64,000 bases of DNA from the NCBI RefSeq assembly GCF_040436345.1, contig NC_133224.1:13167703-13231702 (forward strand), read 5' to 3'. Source of the DNA: Pagrus major (lineage: Eukaryota; Chordata; Actinopteri; Spariformes; Sparidae). The position numbers and the translations under genes are program-made. How positions within the stretch are numbered: the stretch's first letter is position 1; each line of letters begins with the position of its first letter. Positions 12,001-27,000 of the stretch are shown piece after piece. The notes under the pieces are model-generated. The model was not told the DNA's origin and searched no databases. It saw nothing but the letters and a program-made list of their open reading frames with translations.

Positions 12001-15000
12001 GTCGCCAACAAAAAGCTGGTCTGAAGTCAAAAGCGCAGTCTGTTTCCTGATATTTAAAGAGCTCATTATTCAGACAGTAAGATGCGCCTACACAGGCGGG
12101 TTCACACCCTTCATACGCTCTGATTTTATGATTTGAGAGGCTGTGTCCATCATTTTAACAAATATCATGGCACATTTAATCAGCAAAACTAAACGCTGTA
12201 GTTATAAACAGAAATTAAACTTTTAGCTTGTAAAATAAATCTATTTAGACAGGATGTCAGGATTTATCAGGACAACTGCTTCACTCCAAACTATTTTACT
12301 GTATGAATCTGGACTGTGTGTGACCTTAAGATGTGTAGAAGAACACAGAACATGAATTAACATGAAATACTAATTGACCCTGTAGGCGAGTCAGGAGTTT
12401 GAAATAATCAATAAAGTTTATCAGCTGTTGCTTGTGTGCAAATGTGCATGTTAATGTAGAGATCCACATATGGTTTCTGCTGCTGGAGGATCGCTGCAGG
12501 TGATGTCATTAATATTTTCTTCATTAAGGACGTATTTTACCTCTCTCATCCCACCCGTTATTGATCAGGATGATCATTTTCATGACCCGTTCCACCTGAT
12601 GCACAGAATGAGATCTGCGCGCACACAGAGGGATGCAGCAGTGCTCCTCCTCCTCCTCCTCAGTTTAGTATCAGTGTATTTTGTTTCATATGCAGTCAAA
12701 CAGAGCTGTTGATGGGACAGATGATTTTGAAATGACGGGGCAGAGGGCCCAGCAGCAGAGAACCACATCCCTGTCCCTCAGTGAGGATGAGTGCTACTGT
12801 TTAATAAGTGCCAGGTGGCATGGGAATGGGTGACGACACTCTTAGGTTCTCCCAAAACACACCCGTGACTAATTCAGAGCTTAAACACAACGCCTTTGCG
12901 CCGTGTGCCTCACTTTGTACCCTGATTATCTGCCAGTTAACTAGCAAAATGGACTCGGACATGTCCTAAACGCACTACAGACTGTCTTAATAGGGCCCAA
13001 GGTGTTCCCTTATACACTTTAAGGTTTTTCATATTATTGGCTCTTGACAAGAAGTTAGCTTGGTAGCTAAGTAATATGGGTTGATAAAAGGTGTAGGTAG
13101 CCATTAGATAGTCAGTTTGCAGTGATAGGAAAATGTCATTCATGAAGCAAGAAATTGAGTGATATTCTGAAGAAAAAAGTATCCACTTTGATTATTGGTA
13201 TACTGTTTTGTTAGACTGGCATATGTCACATGAAAAAATCCATGATTTGATCTAAATTTCGATTGTAACTTTACAAATCGGATCGATTATTGACCTTTTT
13301 TTTCTTCACACCTGGATTTGTAAAGCTCAACAGATCATTGGTTTTATGTCCAATGACAACTTTCATTTACATTTTCAAATTCCTCTTTCAAAAGATTGTT
13401 GCTTTTTACATCCACAGCTTGACTTTATCCTGGTGGCTTTTTGCAGGTAAATGTTCTTTCCAAACATATCAATAAAGGATCTTTGAAAATAAAGCAACAT
13501 CTGTGACACTGGTGGAGTTAGCCCCAGTAGCAGTCAGCAGGATGTCTTCGTGCTCGCAGGATAAGCGGTTGGAAGTACAGCTGCAGGCTATTAGTAAGCC
13601 AGCTGTGTCGTCTTTGGAGTGTTGTTTTTTTTCTTTGGACACGTGTGAGGAGGCGGGGTGGAGAGAAAAAACTAGGATATGAGAGAATCACTGATTCTGC
13701 TTTTGATTTCGACGATTGAAGTTGAATACTCCTTTTAAACAATTCTCGATTAAGAGTCGAAATTGTGACACACCTACTAAAAAGGCATTTCACTTGTTTT
13801 GCACTGGCACGTAAGTTTTAGCTAGGTGTACCAAGTAAACTCTCACTCATGCTGCTCTGTCACCCACACATCATTCAATGGTTCAACTGATCTGAGATAA
13901 GATAAATTATCTAAGAGCATGTCTCACTGTCTGTTTGAGGGTATGTGCTGGAATGGCTTTTTCCCCCTGTCACTGTACTAAGACAGAGTAATGATGAAGT
14001 GTAAATGTTGTCTCAAACATTCAAAACAACATAAAACTGTACAGTTATGTAATCGATTGGGTGCTCTTCATTGTGTCAGTTGGCATGAGTGGAAGCAAGC
14101 TAAACTATTGGAAAATAAAATAACATTAAAAACAATACTGTTTCATGCTTCATATTTCAAATGGAATGGGAATGAAGGACTTTTTGTAAATATTGTTTTT
14201 GCCAGAGGCATCATGAAATGCCTCCCAGAGGGCACCGATTCAAACTGATCAGTGGGTGGGCAGCATGTGTCAGAATACAACTGATTCCCAGTGATTTTAC
14301 TGGCTTTGTCGACCATTCTGTCCAGGGCGTTTTTATATTTACAACTGAAACGCCCATACCAAGATGTTAAATTGTAGGTTGGCACACATTCTGCACGTGC
14401 CTTATAAATAATCTGCAGAATATTCTAACACCAAAGCCCTTTAACTTCCTAACTAGTTGATGATGTGCACACATGACCTCCAGACATTTTTCAGCAGGTA
14501 GAATATTGACGTTTGAAGCCTTTCTTTGAGTAGAGGCTTGAGTCTCTTCGAGCAGGGGGTGTGCCTGTAACAGTTATTTTCCTATTTTTAATTGAAACTA
14601 ACAACTCAGATTTGTTTTAATAAGTAATGAATAGCATTTGTGGCTTGTGGAAAATTACTATACATCTATATCAAACACAGTCTTGAATGACAATAGAAGA
14701 TCCCATCACATTTTTGTCAGATGTCAGAAGATGTTCAGTTTTCCAGCTAATCTATTGTCTTAACCACTTAGTCAGGAGTGGCTCTCAGGGGGTTGGAACC
14801 TGTCCCAGCACACATTGGGCCGGCTGCCAGTCTATCACAGCGCCTCAGAAAGTTCTGCAATATTATTATATTTGTACATTTGCTACGGGTGTCTGAAGTT
14901 TGGTCTACCTTTAACAGCTGCCCATTTTAGAAGGACTCGTGTGAAAACAAACGTGCAATAATTAGCCTTCCTCAAGTATCTGGACAAAGGCTTTAGGAGC

Positions 15001-18000
15001 TTTGCATAACCTTGCTGGACTATGAATGACTCACACAAGACCTTAATGGCTCTCTCTCCCCCTGTTTTATTCTCAGCTCATCACGATCATCTCCCTAAAT
15101 GAAAACCCTTTCTATGTTTGTTCACTGAATGTTTGTGTTTTCAGACAACCTAAGTGAAGCCCTGGAGAAGCTGAAGCTAGCGTCTACAGACAGCGCCACT
15201 GACAGCGTGGAGAGCTGCCTGGACTGCCTGCTGAAAGCACTCGCCAAAAACAGTGAGTAGAGCGTGATTTACAGTCCACTTTGTGTGATGAAAGACCCTT
15301 GCCTCCTTTTCTAAGTTTTCCATAAAAGTCTTGACTTTTTCTAAACTCTCTGTTTAATGTGGCCAGTAATTTGATAAATCATATCTGAATCTCTGTATGT
15401 GCACTGTAAATGGGCCATTGACAGCTGTGGCTGCTAGTGTGCCTGAAGCCACTGGCCAGTGTGAAAGTCTTTGTCAGACAGCTGAGTAATGACATCTCAC
15501 TGTTGAATGAGTAAATCTTTCCCTGCGGACTGTGGAGCACATCTGTTCTTAACTGGAGTCAATACTTTTCAAACCCGTTCTAAATTCTAAATAAATGCCT
15601 GTGTACACTGTGCGATTAGGTGCTGTCCTTGACAAAATCTCATAATTGGGAAAGAAATATGGTGAAATCGTCTGGCCGTCAATCCAAAACGGTGGCTCTA
15701 GGTCAGTCTGTGAGACCCATCAGCCAACATCCAATTCTGACAGCATCACAAATTCAGTGTGATTGCTGCTACGACCCATGTTTATAACCAATCTGAATAC
15801 AGCATGCACTGACACAGGATAACACTGGAAGCTAACCCTGCAAGTGCTTATAGACATACACAGTATATGAAGATGCCACAATGCTGTGTTTACATCTGTG
15901 CTAAGTAATAGTTCAGATAACCTGAAAACAAGACAGCCACGCTAGCGACATAGCAGTGCTTTGAGCTAATTGCTAATGTCAGCATGCTAAAATGCTCACA
16001 ATGATAATATGCTGATGTTCAGCGGGCACAGTGTTTATCATGTTTGCCATCTTAGTTTAGCATGTTAGCATTCTAACATTTGCTTATTATCAATCAACAC
16101 AAAGTACAGCAGAGGCTGATGGACTATTGTTAAGTTTGCATTTCTTTTAAACTAAAGTCAAACACAAAGTAATTAAAGTCATCCTGAGCGAGACATGAAT
16201 GTTAGAACCAAATTTAATGACAACCGTTCCAACATATTTCGATTTCGATTCCAATTCTTAGGTGTCTGATCCCATGCAGAATCGAATTTCAGTCCAAAGC
16301 GATTCTTAATTCAAAATTCGATTGAATGAATAGTAAAGGGGGCACTATTTTTTTTTTTACCTCCAGATTGTGTGATCTGCAAGCGTTTTTAATTAAAAAA
16401 GTTAACAGCTTTAAATCATTCATTCATTTATTTAAAAGCATGTGTGTATGTGGATAACAAAATAAGATGCTCTGCTGTGAGTCCAGCACAGACATGTGGC
16501 CTGCTTAATGTTCATGTTGCAAAGGTGATTATCCAGTCATTATACAATGACAGACATGCTTGCAGCCGCTGCCTTGTTTGAAGATGAACTTAAAGATAAC
16601 TCTAGCGTGTGCATGCTGTAAATTGTCCAGGTGCCGCACTACCCTCTCAGTTTAGTTCTGCCTTTTTCGTCATCATCACACTATAAATTCAGATTTAGAA
16701 AATCGATTTTTGCCGCTTGCAAACAGATTCTGAGTCTTGGGAGACGAGAATCGCGATTCTTATGTAAATTATTTGTTTTTTTACCCACCCCTAATATTAT
16801 GTAGTATCATGAGTGACCAAGCTGCACATAAAGTATAGATGAAGTATATTTGTTTAATACATTAGTTAAGTCAACCCTTAGCAGTTGACTCAAGGTCATG
16901 TCATAAACCGTAATATTTGTTTTTACCAGCAACAACCTTCTGTTAGAAATAACTCTGGGCAATATATTGATATCATATCATTATTGTGATATGAAACTAT
17001 ATATGGTCTTAGATGTTGGATATCATTATATTATGATATGACGCAAGTGTTGTTGTTTCCTGGTTTTAAAGGCTGCATTACAGTTAGCTGATATCATTTT
17101 CTGAACTCACCAGACTGTTCTACTTGTTCTAACACTTGTCCGTACCTACTCAGTCATTATATCAACATTACTGATGATTATTGATCAAAAATCTCATTGT
17201 GATAATATTTAGTAGTGTAAGTACCGATACACATCATATTGATCTTGTAGTATTTGGTCAAAAATATTGTAATATATGATCTTGTTGCCCAATCCTAACA
17301 TTTATAACGTGCTTTTGAAGAGATGTCGTAATATCAAGATATACTGGATGTAGTGTAAACCCTAGAAACTGTGCTATATTATTTAAAGGCCATATCACCC
17401 AGCCCTAGTTAGAAAGTGAGATGTCTGTAGCACTGATATTAATAATTTGTTGGAACCTTGTATGACTGAAATGCCTTAATATGATTAAAATTCTTTCTCC
17501 TTGTCTCCTGCAGACACTGAGGCCAGTATGAAGATCCAGGAGATGGGCGTTCTTCCCCTGCTCCCCACCCTGCTAAACCCCCAGTCTTCCTGCACCCCTA
17601 AAGTAGCCAACATCATAGCTGAGGTGGCTAAAAATGGTGAGGTTCGGTTTCCAAGTCCATCCACCCAGGACAGTCCTGACTTTCTGTTCTCCCATTCGTC
17701 AGTATTACTTTTTTACACTTTCTTTTGCTCTCACCCTTTTTGTTTTACATGTTTTCTTCATAAATACATTATTCAGTGGGACAGCACAGCGACCTTGGTA
17801 GTCACTAATGTTTCAGCACTTTTCTGTGAATTATAATATTCAAAGTACCAAACAGTAATATTTTTGAATGACAGGCCATGTCAGAGCAGGGCTGGTTTTA
17901 GCAGCCCTCCTTGGCATTTCAGAGCTAAGCTGTCACCAACTGCGAGGTTATTGTGTAAGGACTCATAGCTTGCATAACTGCAGTGTCAGAGAGCTTCCAT

Positions 18001-21000
18001 TTTCAATAATGCCTTTGTGTGAGTGCAGGAGAAGCTTTTAAAGTAGAAAAAGCAGACGTGAATAGAACTTGGGGCAAGAAAAGGTTAGGATAATGAATGG
18101 GTTTTTAGCAGCTTGCAAGACTGCAGCTAATGATCACTCCCCCAGCAGTTTGCCAGGCTTGGCAACAACCCGCTGGCATTTATCTGTCACTGCTTCCGGA
18201 AATGTCTGCAAGCAGCCAAGTGACTGCTGGGCCAAAGACAACTCCCTTTCTGTCTGACAGTTTGAACTGACTTGATTGTTTAAAGCTGCACCAGGCAAGA
18301 GTTAATGTAAAAACACATTTGAATAATAAGCATGAATTAGCATCACAACAAAGAATGGTGTCTCATTCCTCCTTAAATTCAGAAAATCCAACATGATTTT
18401 CCAAATGAAACCTGATTATGGTTTGGTCACTGGTACAGAACAGTCTGACTAAGTGGGGACTACAGCTGCAACTAACGATTATTGTCAATGAATCTGTCGA
18501 TTACATTTTCAATTAATCGACTTGTTGTTTGCTCTATAAAATGTTAGAAAAAGGTGACAAATGTCGATTAGTGTTTCCCAAAGCCAAAACCAACGTCCTC
18601 AAATTTTTTTTTTTTGTCCACAACCCAAATATGTTCCGTTTACTGTCATAGAGGAGGAAAGAAAGTAGAAAATTTTTACATTTAACAAGCTGACATCAGA
18701 GAATTGTGACTTTTTTTCATTAGAAGTACTCACAGATTAATGATCATCAATATAGTTACCGATTAATTTAAAAGTTGACAACTAAGTTAACCATATTGAC
18801 CATTGAGTTCACTTGGCTATGCAATGAATCAACCCATATATTGTTATTTTTCTGCATTATATTTGATCATGCAAATCAGGTACTGGCCAATGGCGAGTAT
18901 CAGAGGTGTGAACTTAGGTCTGACTTTAGTCCTAGACTTTTTCCTTCTGACATAAAACGATTTAATATCCTCCCCAAGCCTGGACATTAAAATGTTTTCA
19001 ACAACAGATAAACTTAGAAGAACTCAAGTTGTGCAAGCAAAGGTTGGAAAGAGTTGTTTGGCCATGCAGACCAGCAGACAGACGACAGATGATACCTCAA
19101 GATTATAAAATCCAATGTGAAGACTGATGAGGTCAACAAAAACAAAGAAACAAAGGACAAATCTTCAAAATGCATCTTTTGTTCAATCAACAATCCAAAA
19201 CCAAAAGACTTAAATGACATAAATGACAAAGAAAAGCAGCAGATCCTCACATTTAAGAAGCTGGAACCAGCAGATGTTTGACATTGGGTCCTTTATTGTG
19301 TGAAGTTGCTTTATGCAGCTCAAGCATGAAGTGGAGGCTTAAAAGAAATCTAAGTTAAACACTCACAGCAATGTCAGATTTTCCATATTCATTTTCATCT
19401 TTTTGCTTCTTGGACTAGTGTCATGTTTTTGTTTTGTTTTTATTTGTTGATTTGCAATTCATTTGATCAAGACATTGCATTTCTTAGTCATGTAGGGCTC
19501 CACATTTACTACAGAGACTCCCGGTAACTGTAGGAAAAATGTGGCAAATACAGCAATTCAAAGCTCCTATCTTCCTTAAGTACGTTTAACTGTGCACAGT
19601 TTCATACTGACCTGTTCTCCAACACCTTTCACTCTCTCAGAGTTCATGCGGAGTCCCTGCGTCGAAGCCGGCCTCATCCCTCCTCTAATTCAGCTGTTAA
19701 ACTCCACCGACCAGGAGGTTTTACTGCAGACTGGCCGAGCTCTTGGCAACATCTGTTATGACAGCCGTAAGTAGGAGTTTGCTTTGCTCAGGGAACACTG
19801 AATCCCTCATGAGCCCTGTCATCACCATCTCAGAGAGCTAATAGAAAATAAGTAATAAAAAGATGCTGCTTTAGGCTACAGTAGACAAAGCTTTGATGTT
19901 TAACCATGTGTTTCAGCTGCAGTACTGCATTCACAGAGAGCACTACAGTTGTTGCCAACGAAAAATATATATGAAAGTATACTATACTATACAATTACGT
20001 ATTGGCAATGACAGTACAACATGCAATATCCGCACACATGTATATGAATGGCATGATATCCATACTTACAGTGTGTTCCAGATGCTTCACACACAAACAG
20101 ATCTGCAGCATTTTAGTGTGTCTACTTTGTCCTTTAACACATACCTTGGTTATTCAGTTGTTTGAGGTTGGAATAAAGGAAGAGGCTTGTCTTGGTTTTT
20201 AGCTTCACATGTGATAATAAGCCATGATGCATATGAACTCCATTTGTGAGGCATATGCAAACTAAAAACTATGATATCACAGATGATCTGACAGAAAAGT
20301 GATCATTTGAGAACGCTACATGTGGCACCTTTTGAGATCAGTTCAAAGAAATTTCATTAGTGAGTGTACCAGTGGAGTATTTGAGTAGTGACCTCAGGGA
20401 GGAGCAGCAGAGTTTAAGCCTGATTTTGCAGCCAGCTTTAGAAGCTTTAATCACAGCTGTCAGTTCTGGTGCATAGTTTCTCCTCTCATAGAAAAAGCTG
20501 GGCATCTGTGGAATCTGGAGGGATGTGACATTTGTTTGAGTGGAGGGGGGTCTCGGAGAGCTGGCATGGTTTTATGATCGATGCTCTGGGTGAGTGTGGA
20601 GAAGCAGCTGCTCGCTACCTTAAAGAAAGAAACACTGTGATGGCAGACGTCGCCTCAGTTGCTTCAGTAAAATAGGTAAAACAGGATCTTCTGTACTGTT
20701 AATGTCTGTACTTTACACAGACAGTACACACTCATTGAGTAGACAGGAAGTGGCTTATGATCAGTTGTCAGAGTCAGAGTCAGAGTTGAATGAGCTATGA
20801 TTTCGTAGGGACTTACATTGAGATCTTTTTTTTTCTTTTACATTTGATGACATGTATATTACAAAGACAAAATTCAGTCAAGTCCTACAAACTGTATGTC
20901 AAAAATGTAGTAAAATGCTCTTTGAGTTTTAAGATGTCTACATTTTTAGTGTTGTGTATTCAGACAAAATCTTGAAGTGTCACGTCTTTTATTGATCAGG

Positions 21001-24000
21001 GTTAAGATGATGATTGTAAATATAATATAATAATAAATGTATATATAATATAATCAGATAGCCGGACCTCCTCAACTGATCCCTCTCAAATTGAAAGAGT
21101 GGTGGTTCTACTCCAAGCTCCTTCCAGATGTACAAGCTCCTCTCCCTGTCCCCGAAGGGTTCACTATGCCTGAAACAAGCTAAGTTGTGCTACATGTCAT
21201 TCATAAACGTTTAAGGGCCCAGACACACCAAACCAACATCAAAGAACTAACGCCAATGAAGGCTGACTGTTGTGTCCCCTAGCGTCAGCTGTGCTTCAGC
21301 CCAAAAGCTGCACTTGGTCACACTGCCAAGACTACAGCTGACAGCCAGCTAGCTTGTATGTTCTCCGCCCGTGTGAGAGGAAATACCACCAGGTGGCAGT
21401 TATTTGTATTCGTCCTTCGAAAAGGGAAACCACAAGACCCGGATAAACAAACTGTTGTTTTGCTTAAGCAGCGTTTGCATCTACACTGTAAATAACCACT
21501 TCTAATCGAGACCATTTGTCTGATACTTGCAAATGGCGCTGGCGAAGAGGCGGAGGCAGAAATGAGGAGAAACCCCACTGCATGGGTGAAATCATGGATA
21601 CTACAGCAACAGACTGAAGGGGCTTTCCCTTTCTTTTCTGTTTCTCTTCTTGTGCACCGATCCACTTAGCTGAACAGCCCATCAGAGTGATTTTTCTCAT
21701 CGACAGGCTCCACCACTGATTCAGTGTGTTCAATTGGCCGAAAAGCCGCAAACTAGTGCAAATGGTGCCGGACACATCGCAAAACCTAGGGCCACAGATG
21801 CTCACCTACAGCTGACCGTGAGCCTGGTGAGTCAGGGCCCTGAAGTGTCTCTGCCTGTTCTGAATAGCCACACTCCAAGACTCCACTGCCTCCCTTATCT
21901 CTCTCCAACAACTTTTTTGCATGTCTCTGTATTCTTCACTTGATGAATTGTTGGGGATAACAGCTCACATTGACTGCTTGAGGGTGGTGCTGCAGTCAAC
22001 AGTACACACTAAAAGGGAGAGGAGTAGTTATATGATTGTATTTTTGTTAATTAAAGCAACAAAAATTGCTGAACACACACCCCATGACCATAGATGAGGC
22101 AATTGAGAGCTTCAACCACATGTTCAGCTCACTTCTCACCATGATGGTCCATTACCAGTGCCACACCTGCATCACTGCCGATGCTGCACTGTTCCAACTA
22201 TCTTACCTTCACCCATGAACAGGAGCCCCAGATATTTGAACTGCTTCACTTGGGGCGTCATTTTGTTTCTAACCTGGAGGGAGTAATCCACTGTTTTCTG
22301 GCAGAGTGCCATGGCCTTAGACTTAGGGGTGCTGACCTTCATCACAGACGTTTCACACTCAAACTGTCACAGTACACCCTGGAGTTCACATGTTGATAAA
22401 GCCAGCAAAACTGGCACAGAAAAAGGAGATATCAACAAACTGGACACTTTCCATTTGTTGGCTGTGTGTAGAGATGCTGTCCTTGAACCAGTCCATCAAC
22501 CATGAGACTGCTTGACTTACTTTAAAGAAATGAACCCAACCCTTGTTCAGGTCATACGAGGACTGGATGGATCAGTGGCCCCGCCACTCCAAGGGACACA
22601 GTGATAGCCCTTCATATATAGCCCACAGTGCATGTAGACTGTACGCCCATGGTTGGAGTTTGCTTGGATGGTTGGACGTTTTACAGTTGGAAGATAAGCT
22701 ACGAAAGAGGTATCATCTGATTTACACAGATATTAATGTATTTTTAAAGAGCTGACATCAACTATTATTGTTTGCTGGCCTGTAATTGGTCAGGCTAAAT
22801 GTGAGATACTAGGGTACTCTGTCATTATGGATGTTATGTACCACACTAACTCTGAGCTTTTTGAGGTCAGGCCCTTTGAGCCTGTTGAGGTGTGTTCTTG
22901 GGTTCAAACCCAAAACAGACTCTGAACTTTTCAGTGTTTATGTCAGACCCTCATAATGCTCAGAAGAGCAGGAGATCTGGCTGACAGTCTTAGGCATCCT
23001 TTATGAATTCAGTTAGCTTCTCTAGGCAGACACAGTTCTGTTGTTCATCAGCCACAGGGTCTTATATGCCATTCACATAACTAACAGACATTTAGGCAGA
23101 AATAGTGTTGGTTAGTACCACTTCCCATTGACTGGAGCTGTCTTAAACAGTTTGCCACATGATCCTAATACCTTTGTGGTAGCTAGGTCTAGATAGATAA
23201 ATTATAACCCTTTAAAGCTAGCACAAGGTTAGCACCAGCCACTCTACTCAAGTTGATCCAGGGACTGGAGTCCTATCACAGCCTTTACATGAAACGTGTC
23301 TGAGTGAGCATCAATATCAGCTTCATGTGAGCAGAACAGAAACAGGAAATGTTATGCACATGGCACTGGCATGTTGCTAAGAGCTCAGGCGTGGCATGCT
23401 GCCACCCGTGAATGAAAGTAGCAGACGCACTGATACTGAGAAGGCTGACTCATGTAACGCTTCCTTTGGCAGATATTCTCCCAGACAAAGCCCTCCCAGA
23501 GAGACAGTCATCCCTACTGTGGCTTCATTGTTTCTCAAAGTGTACTGCTCTTCAAAGGAGTATGATCTAGACATGGACACAGCGAACAGAGGCTTGATTA
23601 TACAAAACATATCAGTTGTCAGTGGTCTGTTATATTATTTTTTTTACAGTTCTTTGATTTGGCTTTGGTTGATTGTTTTTGATCTTCAGTTCTTTGTTGC
23701 AACAAAATAAAAGTATCTTGTAAACTGTGCAGGGAGAGCTTTAACTTTATTCTGTTGCCACAGATACTCTGACAAATAAAAGAGGCAAAGGGACTAATTA
23801 TGAGCACCAGCAGTAAATGTGACATTGAAGAAATCCAATTCAAGGTTTTTGGATGGATTTTAATGATAAAAAGGCTTTTTCAGATGGATTATGAGCCTCA
23901 TGTCAATCCTTATTCACCACACACAGGACCTACATTTGGATTTGCTTCATGTCATATAGTTGTGGTCATAATTATTTCCTTTACACTTATTTTATTCAGC

Positions 24001-27000
24001 ATTCTGACTGTTTTATAGCCTCAGTTTGCATTGATTTGTATATATTGTACTCAGTTTGCATTGATTTGTATATTTTGTGCTGCTTGTTAACATTGCTTTC
24101 ACATGTATTTTTCAGGTTGTGGTTATTTTTGTTTTCTTTACTTTTATTCCGTTGCTTTGTGGTTGATTTGTGTCCTGGCCTCTTTGTTTTGCAGATGAGG
24201 GCAGGAGTGCAGTTGACCTGGCAGGAGGGGCTCAGATAGTAGCTGAACACATTAAATCCCTCTACCAAAATACTGAGCCGGAAAATGAGAAGCTCTTGAC
24301 TGTCTTTTGTGGCATGCTGATGAACTATAGCAATGATAATGGTAATGACCATCTTCCCCCCAAGAACAACTGTTGACTAATCTCAACTAATCAGCGGGTG
24401 TTCTCTTTCTTACACACAGACGATGTCACATAATTTTTTATCATAAGGCGATAGGGTTGAAGTGAACCAGAAGATTCTGTGCTTTTCTTTCTTGGACTGA
24501 CCTTTCTCCTGATTCTTCACCATGCTCTCTGTTGCTTTTCCAGCTTCACCTCTGAGGTAATCTGCAGTAATTAATATTTGCTGAGAGTCAGCTGTCATAA
24601 TAGCAGTACCCTCTATCCCTCTACCCTGCACTTGTTTAAGTTGTATTGTTAATAGACTCTGCAGGTAGAGCATAGTCATAAGTTAGCGCCTCTCCTTGCT
24701 TTGTAGCATGCTAGCAACATGACTTTGGTCCAGACTACAATATCTCAGGGATGGATGGATGGATGGATGGATGAATGAATGAATGAATGAATGAATGAAT
24801 GAATGAATGAATGAATGAATGGATGGATGGATGGATGGATGGATGGATGGATGGATGGATGGATGGATGGCCATGACATTCATGGTCCTTGGATAATTCT
24901 AATCATTTGGGTAATACCCTGATTTTTCGTGTGGCACCACCAACAAGGCAAGGTTGTCACTTCTCCAGTGGAATATTTCAAAATCTACAAGATAATTGGC
25001 GCAAACTTTTGTACAGAAATTCATGGTCAACCTTTCCTATAGCTCCACCATCAAGTTTGAATCACTATTGGTTAGATTGCCATGAAATCTGGTACATAGA
25101 TTCATGTTCTCTTTAGGGTGAATTGTAAAATGTTTGGCAATCCCCAGACTTTTCATTTTAGGTCAAAGTCTCCCAAAACCTGTAAATAAGTAAGCAGTTT
25201 TGCATTCACTGATGGTTCCCTCATCCCAAAGTCAATGTTTTTTCTGAATGGGTTTCGGTTGGATGCCTGAAATGAGGTCTGTTGTTAACAAAAGCATATA
25301 ATCTTTTCACATATTGTTCTAAGACATAAAATACACCAGTATATACCTCACATGTAAATCATAAAGCGTTAATGTTTCTTAAAAGTGGCGGCTGCTAACA
25401 AGTGTCTAAATGAGACTGCAGAGGTTGTCGGGGACATTAAACGTCATCGCTCCAAACACAGAGACTCATCTACTCATTAGTCCTTCTTACAGATGGACGT
25501 GAGTGGTAAACTATTTTAACTCTAACTTTACATCTTGTACATTGATCAGTTTATAGTAAAGTTTGTATCGTATAGTGTTGTAGAAAGCTTTGTGGTAATG
25601 ACATCATCGCCAGGGCTATGCTAACTTCTGTTTAGCGTACAAAACTACGTCATACCTGCCAATGTAATAACATTCCTGTTGGCTGTAACTGTACTATATA
25701 TTTAGTGCTAATTAGCAAATGTCAGCATGCTAACACACTAAACTAAGGTGGTGATCATAGGAAACATTATCTGATAAACATGCAATAACATGTCAGCATT
25801 GACTGCGAGAATGTAGGTGTTGTCACAAACCAACGCACTGCTGCGCTAACACTCAACACTTGCAGTTAGCTGAACTGTTCTTGAGAGCTTTTGCATGGCT
25901 GTAGACTTTTGCAACATTTCTGTGTTGGATTAAACAACAAAAAGAAGAGACAGTGTGTTACACAGTGAGCTTTAAGTGTTATTATTTGAACTTTGTCAGG
26001 CTAGCTGTCTCACTCCTTATGCTAAGCTAGGCTAACCACATTCTTGCTCCAGCTCTGCACTTACCATGGACATGAGATTGATATCTTTTCATCTACTATT
26101 AAAGAAAGTGATTATGCTCATCTCCCAAAATGTTGAACTATTCCTTTAGGAACATTTGTGAAACTGTCTGATAACGATCTAGTGTTAAGTTAAGTCAAAG
26201 TAAACCTCATCTTCTTAGCTTTGTACAGATATTCAACCAAAGAAACCAATATTTTATTGTAAGAAGATTAAATAGTTTTTGCTCCCATCTTTCAAAAGGT
26301 TGCTGTTCAGCCTGCTTACATGAAATATGCTTTCTCTTCCATATGTGTCTATCTTTATAATGTATCTGCACTACTGTTTATTAACTTACCGTTGTATTTA
26401 CTATGAAGTGGCATGTCTGATGTTTTTCCCAAAAAGGTGAGACTGGTGAACATCCTCTCCGCTGTGTCCCTTCTTTTTTTCTGGGCTATGCTACAGTTTG
26501 TGTCTTTTATGATAACAAGGCTTGTTGAGAGCAGCAAGTATGTGATCTGACAGAGTCAGAACTCCTGCCAAGGTGTCTCTTGGCGCCGGACGATGGTTTC
26601 ATCTGTTTGGCTGGGTGATGGGATTGTGGGTTGCGCTAACAGAACAGATGAATTTTTATGGCTTTCTGCAGCTTTCATCATGCTGACTCTTCATATCCAG
26701 CTAATGTTGATACAACTCAACACGTACTAACACTAAATCTGCTGCATCGGTTTAATGGAATCTCTTCAGAAAAAAAAGACAAGTATATTTAAGACATCCC
26801 TGTAACTATCATGGTGTGCTAATATTCACAGCACACACAGTCTCGGATGAGGATCCTTAAAGATATTACAGTTTGTAGAGTCTGTTTAATTCGCATTTTT
26901 AAAGAATTGTGATTAAGATATGAACTAGAGACGACATTGTGTAAATTATACCAGTGTGTGTTCTTCTGTACTGCAAAGTCTTTTTACTCAACAAGCCAAA

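Larger units (their letters stand above)
9037..15144 (+). other. rap1gds1: rap1gds1 intron 1 (6.1 kb)
   Basis: No coding exon recognised. Holds a fish repeat at 10740-11010, a long inverted-repeat element at 11857-12998 and a fragment of the 34996-35245 family near 13805-13850. The proximal 200 bp are CpG-rich and continue the promoter island. Confidence 0.7.

Noticed and set aside
21318-21805. Overlapping 115- and 113-codon minus-strand frames
   Set aside because: Both lie inside the inverted-repeat element 21214-21841 and overlap each other in different frames; they do not resemble a transposase.
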